The position numbers and the translations under genes were made by a program. Positions 59,851 to 64,000 of a stretch of DNA of 64,000 nucleotides are shown here, one piece after another (positions within the stretch are counted from its first letter, which is position 1; each line of letters starts with the position of its first letter). This DNA is from UBA1479 sp040216635 (lineage in GTDB: Bacteria; Pseudomonadota; Alphaproteobacteria; Rhodospirillales; Casp-alpha2). The notes beneath the pieces were generated by a model. That model did no database searches and was not told the DNA's origin. It saw nothing but the letters and a program-made list of their open reading frames with translations. The stretch lies in the NCBI GenBank assembly GCA_040216635.1, contig JAVJOU010000023.1, positions 75,533-139,532 of the forward strand, in the 5' to 3' direction.

Positions 59851-60828
59851 TCAATAACGGGCAATTTCCATGACAGAAAACAATTCGTCGGGCTGAATCA
59901 CTAAGTCGTAGGTCAGCTTTGCGCAGACGGCGAGAACGACCAGCGCCAGCATGCCGCGAAGTTGTTCGCCCTCTATCTTGGCGCCGGCCCGTGCGCCCAA
60001 CTGGGCGCCGATCACGCCGCCGAACAACAGAATCAAGGCCAGAACGATATCGACCGTCTGATTGGTTGCGGATTGAAGGATCGTCACATTGGCGGAGACG
60101 AAGATGATCTGGAACAGCGAGGTGCCGACGACGACCGAGGTCGGCATGCCGAGGATATATATCATCGCCGGAACCATGACGAAGCCGCCGCCCACACCCA
60201 TGATACCGGCCAGCAGGCCGACAAACAGACCGACCAACAGGGGCGGCAGGGCGCTGATGTATAGCCGCGAGCGCCGAAACCGGACCTTCAACGGCAATCC
60301 GTGCATCCAGTTGTGCACATGCACCCGGCGGGATTGTTTCTTTTTCTTCCGCAATATGGTGCGCAGGCTTTCCGACAGCATCAGCCCGCCGATGAGCGCC
60401 AGGAACACGACATAACAGACACGGATGACCAGATCGATCTGACCCGATTCACGGAGAACCGTGAACAGCCATACCCCGACCGATGAACCTACAACCCCGC
60501 CGGCAAGCAGAAACCCGCCCATGCGGAAATCCACATTGCCGCGCTTCCAGTGTGCCAGCACACCGGAAATCGATGCGGCGACGATCAGGCTGGCACCGGT
60601 GGCGACTGCGACGGCCGAAGGAATGCCGATGAAGAACAGCAGCGGCGTCATCAGAAAGCCGCCGCCGACACCGAACAGGCCGGACAGAAACCCCACACCG
60701 GCGCCGACGGCAAAAATCAGGGGGACATTCGCCGACAATTCGGCGATGGGCATATAGATATCCAAATCAGGGTCCTGACGGATAAAAAGGGAATCAAATA
60801 CGGAATGCCGGGCGTTCGAGCGCGTCAT
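59851..60828 (-). CDS. Sulfite exporter TauE/SafE-family permease, copy 2
   Basis: 325 residues from ATG 60828; a TTG at 60765 (same context MDIY as the paralog's start) would give 304 residues and is equally likely. The repeats are conserved (AGVGFLSGLFGVGGGFLMTPLL; LAGIMGVGGGFVMVPAMIYIL), as is a basic loop (KKKKQSRRVHVHNW). Roughly two thirds of positions match copy 1 by eye. It lacks its own TIGR02186 companion, which suggests duplication of the permease alone. Divergent from the TusA-like gene, which fits a sulfur-related theme. Confidence 0.9.
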   Translation of the reverse strand: MTRSNARHSVFDSLFIRQDPDLDIYMPIAELSANVPLIFAVGAGVGFLSGLFGVGGGFLMTPLLFFIGIPSAVAVATGASLIVAASISGVLAHWKRGNVDFRMGGFLLAGGVVGSSVGVWLFTVLRESGQIDLVIRVCYVVFLALIGGLMLSESLRTILRKKKKQSRRVHVHNWMHGLPLKVRFRRSRLYISALPPLLVGLFVGLLAGIMGVGGGFVMVPAMIYILGMPTSVVVGTSLFQIIFVSANVTILQSATNQTVDIVLALILLFGGVIGAQLGARAGAKIEGEQLRGMLALVVLAVCAKLTYDLVIQPDELFSVMEIARY

Positions 60829-60987
60829 GGCCGATCCCGGCGGGCCGTTGTAGACCCGCTGCCATGGTTAGAAAACCCCCGGAACCCGATAATTAGCCGC
60901 GATTGTTCGCCTTCCATGGCTGAATGGTCTTGCGGTGGCGCGTTGCATCCCGAAAAATGCAGGCATCTCAACTGACCGGGGGAAGAC

Positions 60988-61209
60988 ATGGCGGATACAT
61001 TGGATGCGCGGGGCTTGAAATGCCCGCTTCCCGTGCTGAAGGCGAAAAAAGCCATGAAACCGCTGGTTTCGGGCGACACCCTGACCGTTCTGGCGACGGA
61101 TCCCAGTGCGCCCAAGGATTTCGAGGAATTCTGCGCGGCTACGGGATATGCCCTAGAGGAAAACCGAACCGAAGGTTCGGATTTCATTATCATCATCCGC
61201 AAATCCTGA
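60988..61209 (+). CDS. TusA/SirA-family sulfur-carrier protein
   Basis: 73 residues. The family signature LDARGLKCPLPVLKAKK has the persulfide-carrying Cys12, and the fold ends in SAPKDFEEFCAATGYAL and FIIIIRKS. These proteins shuttle sulfur atoms for tRNA thiolation, molybdopterin synthesis or thiosulfate oxidation. It diverges from a TauE-type sulfite exporter gene and precedes the AsmA-like gene by 41 nt. Confidence 0.92.
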   Translation: MADTLDARGLKCPLPVLKAKKAMKPLVSGDTLTVLATDPSAPKDFEEFCAATGYALEENRTEGSDFIIIIRKS

Positions 61210-61250
61210 TGATCGTAATCAGATTATCGGGCAGGAAAGGGTAGGGCGTT

Positions 61251-63023
61251 TTGGCCGACCCCATGGACATAACCGGGGAGGATGGCGGCGGGTCGCGTGC
61301 CGTCGTTCGGCTGACCATTGCGATGGGTGTGGCGGCCGCGGTGACGCTTTGTGTCGCCGCGGTGCCGATTTTGGTCGGTGCGGAACGCATCGTTGCGATC
61401 ATCGGCGGATGGGTCACAGGCTATGAAGTCGAAGTCAAAGGCACGGCCAGGCTGCGGTTTTGGGGCACGCCGGGCGTAGACGCCGACGATATTGTCATCC
61501 GCTTGCCGAGAGAACGGTTCGTGCCGGTCGACAGCCCGCCGTTGATGCGGATTGCGCGGCTCGAAGCGGATTTGAGCCTGTGGTCATTGGCGCGGGGGGC
61601 GGTTCATGCGCACCGTTTGGTTCTGGTGCGGCCCAGTTTGCGGTTCGATCGCGGTTCCGACGGTGCCGACAATTGGAGCATCCGGGGAAAACCCCGCCTG
61701 GATGGAGAGACACCAATTCCCGGCCAACCGGCCATTTCCATGGCCGGTTTTCCCGGTGGCGAGATTTCGGCCCTGACGGTCGAGGCCGGTACCTTCCGTT
61801 TCACGGATGCCCGGTTGGATCGTGATCTGACCCTCGACGCCATTTCGCTGGATGCGGGAACGACACGTGGAAGCGAAGGTAAGGTCCTGCGATTGAGGGG
61901 CGACGCACGGTTGAAGGGCGAGCCGATCTATATCGAAACGGAATTGCGTCGGCTTGGAGATTTTCAGGACGGCATCCGCGTTCCCTTTCAGGTCATGGTC
62001 GATGCGGCACCAGGCAGCCTTCTTATGCGGGGTACCGTCGCACATCGGGGACGCTGGGCGGCGAGTGCGGCAATTGACCTTGACGTTGATGACCCAGGCG
62101 CCCTGACGGCCATCTGGCCGCCGTTACCGAAGAAGCTTATCGGGCAGGCATCCGCGCGCATGCAGGTGGACGTAAAAGGCGGGCGGGTCGAAGCGGCAAT
62201 TCGCAGCCTGATTTTTGGGGCCTCCGATTTCGCGGGGCGGATCAGTGCCGATCTGGACGACAAGGTGCCGCTGGTCGATCTGGACCTGGAAGCCGGAGCA
62301 TTGGACCTGCGCCATATGGCGGCTGCGGCGCGGATCGCTGGATTGATCGACCCGACATCGGCGGGCAAGGTGCGGCGATATGCCGTGGGCGGACGCGGAC
62401 GTATCAAATGGGCGCGGCTTTTAGCCCCCGGCATGGAGTTCGGAGGAGGGGCCATGGGATTGTCCTGGAGGCCGGGCGAGCCGAATTTGGCGCTCGATGT
62501 CGGCTCCCTTCCCCTGTTCGGCGGAACGGTCAGTGCCCGGGCCGAGGCAACGGCCAACGAAGGGAAGACCGCATTATCCCTTTCGGCGTCGGTAAGCGAT
62601 ATTGACGCCGCGTTGATGACGGCGGGGCTTTCGGGCGGGCACGGATTGGCGGGCCGGCTGCATGGCAATGTGGAGGTTCTGGCAGTGGGCGGTAGCGGAC
62701 CTGAAATGTTACGGGCCGTGTCCGGCAGCGGCCGGATGGCATTGTCGGAAGGAAAGGTTTTCGGCTCGGCCTTGCAGAAAGCCGTGGACAAGAACAAGCG
62801 CTCGATAGCTTTGGGGCGGGCTTCCATGGATTTCACCGTCGAAGGCGGTGTCGTGGCAAGCGATGAACTGCTTTTGGATTTCGAGGTCGGCCATACCCGG
62901 GCAGGCCTGACCTGGGACATGCCGTCGGGTGAGGTCACCGTCGGTTTTCGGCCGTCTCCTTTGCACGAAGGCACGCCCCCTGTGGTCACCGGTCATATAT
63001 GGGATGTCTTGTTGGCCCGGTGA
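61251..63023 (+). CDS. AsmA-family protein
   Basis: 590 residues; a TTG at 61251 precedes the ATG at 61263, and either could be the start. One N-terminal membrane anchor (AVVRLTIAMGVAAAVTLCVAAVPIL), then a long repetitive beta-rich region typical of AsmA/YhjG lipid-transport-like scaffolds: N-terminal AsmA module (GAERIVAIIGGWVTGYEVEVKG) and the AsmA_2 C-terminus (SGSGRMALSEGKVFGSALQKAV). Homologs move phospholipids across the periplasm. It lies between TusA and the convergent fliG. Confidence 0.85.
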   Translation: MADPMDITGEDGGGSRAVVRLTIAMGVAAAVTLCVAAVPILVGAERIVAIIGGWVTGYEVEVKGTARLRFWGTPGVDADDIVIRLPRERFVPVDSPPLMRIARLEADLSLWSLARGAVHAHRLVLVRPSLRFDRGSDGADNWSIRGKPRLDGETPIPGQPAISMAGFPGGEISALTVEAGTFRFTDARLDRDLTLDAISLDAGTTRGSEGKVLRLRGDARLKGEPIYIETELRRLGDFQDGIRVPFQVMVDAAPGSLLMRGTVAHRGRWAASAAIDLDVDDPGALTAIWPPLPKKLIGQASARMQVDVKGGRVEAAIRSLIFGASDFAGRISADLDDKVPLVDLDLEAGALDLRHMAAAARIAGLIDPTSAGKVRRYAVGGRGRIKWARLLAPGMEFGGGAMGLSWRPGEPNLALDVGSLPLFGGTVSARAEATANEGKTALSLSASVSDIDAALMTAGLSGGHGLAGRLHGNVEVLAVGGSGPEMLRAVSGSGRMALSEGKVFGSALQKAVDKNKRSIALGRASMDFTVEGGVVASDELLLDFEVGHTRAGLTWDMPSGEVTVGFRPSPLHEGTPPVVTGHIWDVLLAR

Positions 63024-63068
63024 CAGGGAAATCCGTGCCCAAGGCCCGGGCAGCGGGCAGGGAGAGAA

Positions 63069-64000
63069 CTAGAACACCAGTTCGCCTTCTTCGTCGCCGC
63101 TGGCGATGACGATCTCGCCCGAGTCGGACAGGTTCTTGGCGACCTGCACGATGGCGGATTGGGCTTCGTCCACGTCTTTCAGGCGGACCGCACCCATGGC
63201 CTCCATGTCTTCCTTCATCATCTTGCCGGCGCGTTCCGACATGTTGGAGAAGAACAGATCCTTGACCTCGTCGCTTGCGCCCTTGAGGGCCAGCGCCAGC
63301 TGTTCCTTCTCGACCTGACGCAGCAGCGTCTGGATGCCGCCCGGGTCGACCTTGATCAGGTCGTCGAAGGTGAACATCAGCTGTTTGATGCGCTCCGCAC
63401 TCTCGCGGTTGCGCTCTTCCAGCGCCGTCATGAAACGGTTTTCCGTGTTGCGGTCGAGCGAGTTGAAGATGTCGGCCATCAGTTCGTGGGAATCACGCCG
63501 TGCGGTACGCGCCAGGTTGGTCATGAACTCGGTGCGAAGCGTTCTTTCGACGTGGTCGACGATGTCCTTCTGCACCGCTTCCATGCGCAGCAGGCGCATG
63601 ATCACTTCCATGGCGAAGTTTTCCGGCAGCAGGGCCAGCACGCGCGAGGCATGGTCCGGGCGGATGCGCGACAGAATGACGGCCACGGTCTGCGGGTATT
63701 CGTTCTTCAGGTAGTTGGCCAGCACCGCTTCGTTGACGTTGCCCATCTTGTCCCACATGGTGCGGCCGGCGGGGCCGCGCATTTCTTCCATGATGGCGTC
63801 GACGCGTTCGCCCGACAGGGCGGCGTTGAGCAGGCGTTCGGCGGCATCGATGGAACCGACCAGGCCGCCGGCGGAGGACAGCTTGTCGGCGAACTCGACG
63901 AACAGGCGTTCGATCACCGAGGAATGGACGCTGCCCAGGCTCGACATGGAGGCGGACAGTTCGCGGATTTCCTCGTCGTCCATGCGTTCGAACAGCATGG
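63069..64000 (-). CDS. fliG: Flagellar motor switch protein FliG (5' truncated by window edge)
   Basis: 309 visible residues, the middle and C-terminal parts of FliG; the frame runs off the right edge without a start. FliG_M contains an EYPQTVAVILSRI motif (EHPQ in most relatives), and the C-domain has the charged helix LMFTFDDLIKVDPGGIQTLL and GASDEVKDLFFSNMSERAG for torque. It acts at the rotor-stator interface, so the organism is flagellated. It converges on the AsmA-like gene with 45 nt between. Confidence 0.97.
   Translation of the reverse strand, partial: MLFERMDDEEIRELSASMSSLGSVHSSVIERLFVEFADKLSSAGGLVGSIDAAERLLNAALSGERVDAIMEEMRGPAGRTMWDKMGNVNEAVLANYLKNEYPQTVAVILSRIRPDHASRVLALLPENFAMEVIMRLLRMEAVQKDIVDHVERTLRTEFMTNLARTARRDSHELMADIFNSLDRNTENRFMTALEERNRESAERIKQLMFTFDDLIKVDPGGIQTLLRQVEKEQLALALKGASDEVKDLFFSNMSERAGKMMKEDMEAMGAVRLKDVDEAQSAIVQVAKNLSDSGEIVIASGDEEGELVF

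Noticed and set aside
1..64000. CRISPR arrays, IS elements, prophage or toxin-antitoxin modules
   Set aside because: No spaced direct-repeat array, transposase, integrase or phage structural protein was recognised. Direct repeats are limited to the tandem pair at 38.5-40.4 kb.

Overview
The window reads as an alphaproteobacterial chromosome, most like the Rhodospirillales or their relatives. It is GC-rich and densely coded. Supporting signs are a class I PHB synthase, the glnB-glnA pair with a sigma-54-type promoter, several PAS_5-type regulators, a DUF1134 (EipA-type) protein, a TIGR02186 protein beside TauE, a GTTC-N7-GTTC LexA-type box, and the gene order aminotransferase-hom-glpX-recJ. 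Nearly everything is core or metabolic chromosome. I see no prophage, insertion sequence, CRISPR array or rRNA. All family calls come from reading translated sequence and motifs; no database search was run.

Layout. 1-5.8 kb: the end of an unidentified gene, a divergent flavin split-barrel protein / MocR regulator pair, phaC and an OmpA-like lipoprotein. 5.9-11.3 kb: aminotransferase, homoserine dehydrogenase, GlpX and RecJ as one tight operon, followed by tRNA-Glu. 11.6-18.9 kb: a PAS protein, class I fructose bisphosphatase, a histidine-rich protein, a DHH phosphoesterase, a VOC protein, MetY, a CoA-binding protein, an enoyl-CoA hydratase and a hotdog thioesterase; the last two diverge from a LiuR-like site. 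19-26.3 kb: rplM-rpsI, a periplasmic thioredoxin-like protein, a MetX-like hydrolase, argC, a methyltransferase, parE and a YciA-type thioesterase. 26.3-34.4 kb: a 26-codon membrane peptide next to a LexA-type box, a soluble GAF chemoreceptor, a DUF1134 protein, two cation/proton antiporters and an aldo-keto reductase.

34.5-40.4 kb: glnBA, an aspartate-type aminotransferase, a cupin, tRNA-His, and two tandem hydratase/FAH-family genes whose duplication starts inside the 3' end of tRNA-His. 40.6-45.3 kb: a histidine kinase, a 3-hydroxyisobutyrate-dehydrogenase-type enzyme and three tandem PAS proteins. 45.3-50.8 kb: an RND efflux pump (permease plus adaptor), a TPR protein and BolA. 51-54.8 kb: transketolase, class I aldolase and ribulose-phosphate epimerase, a sugar-phosphate operon that fits with the two fructose bisphosphatases. 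54.8-57.3 kb: a class II aldolase divergent from a FadR-type regulator with a perfect 21-bp palindrome between them, then a glutathione-transferase-like gene. 57.5-61.2 kb: a sulfur-flavoured cluster (universal stress protein, TIGR02186, two TauE paralogs, TusA). 61.2-64 kb: an AsmA-like protein and a truncated fliG.

The observations most worth following are the LexA-box-associated 26-aa membrane peptide (26325-26405), the tRNA-His-bounded tandem duplication (38463-40440), the PAS array (43570-45249) and the operator-like palindromes in the divergent intergenic regions.
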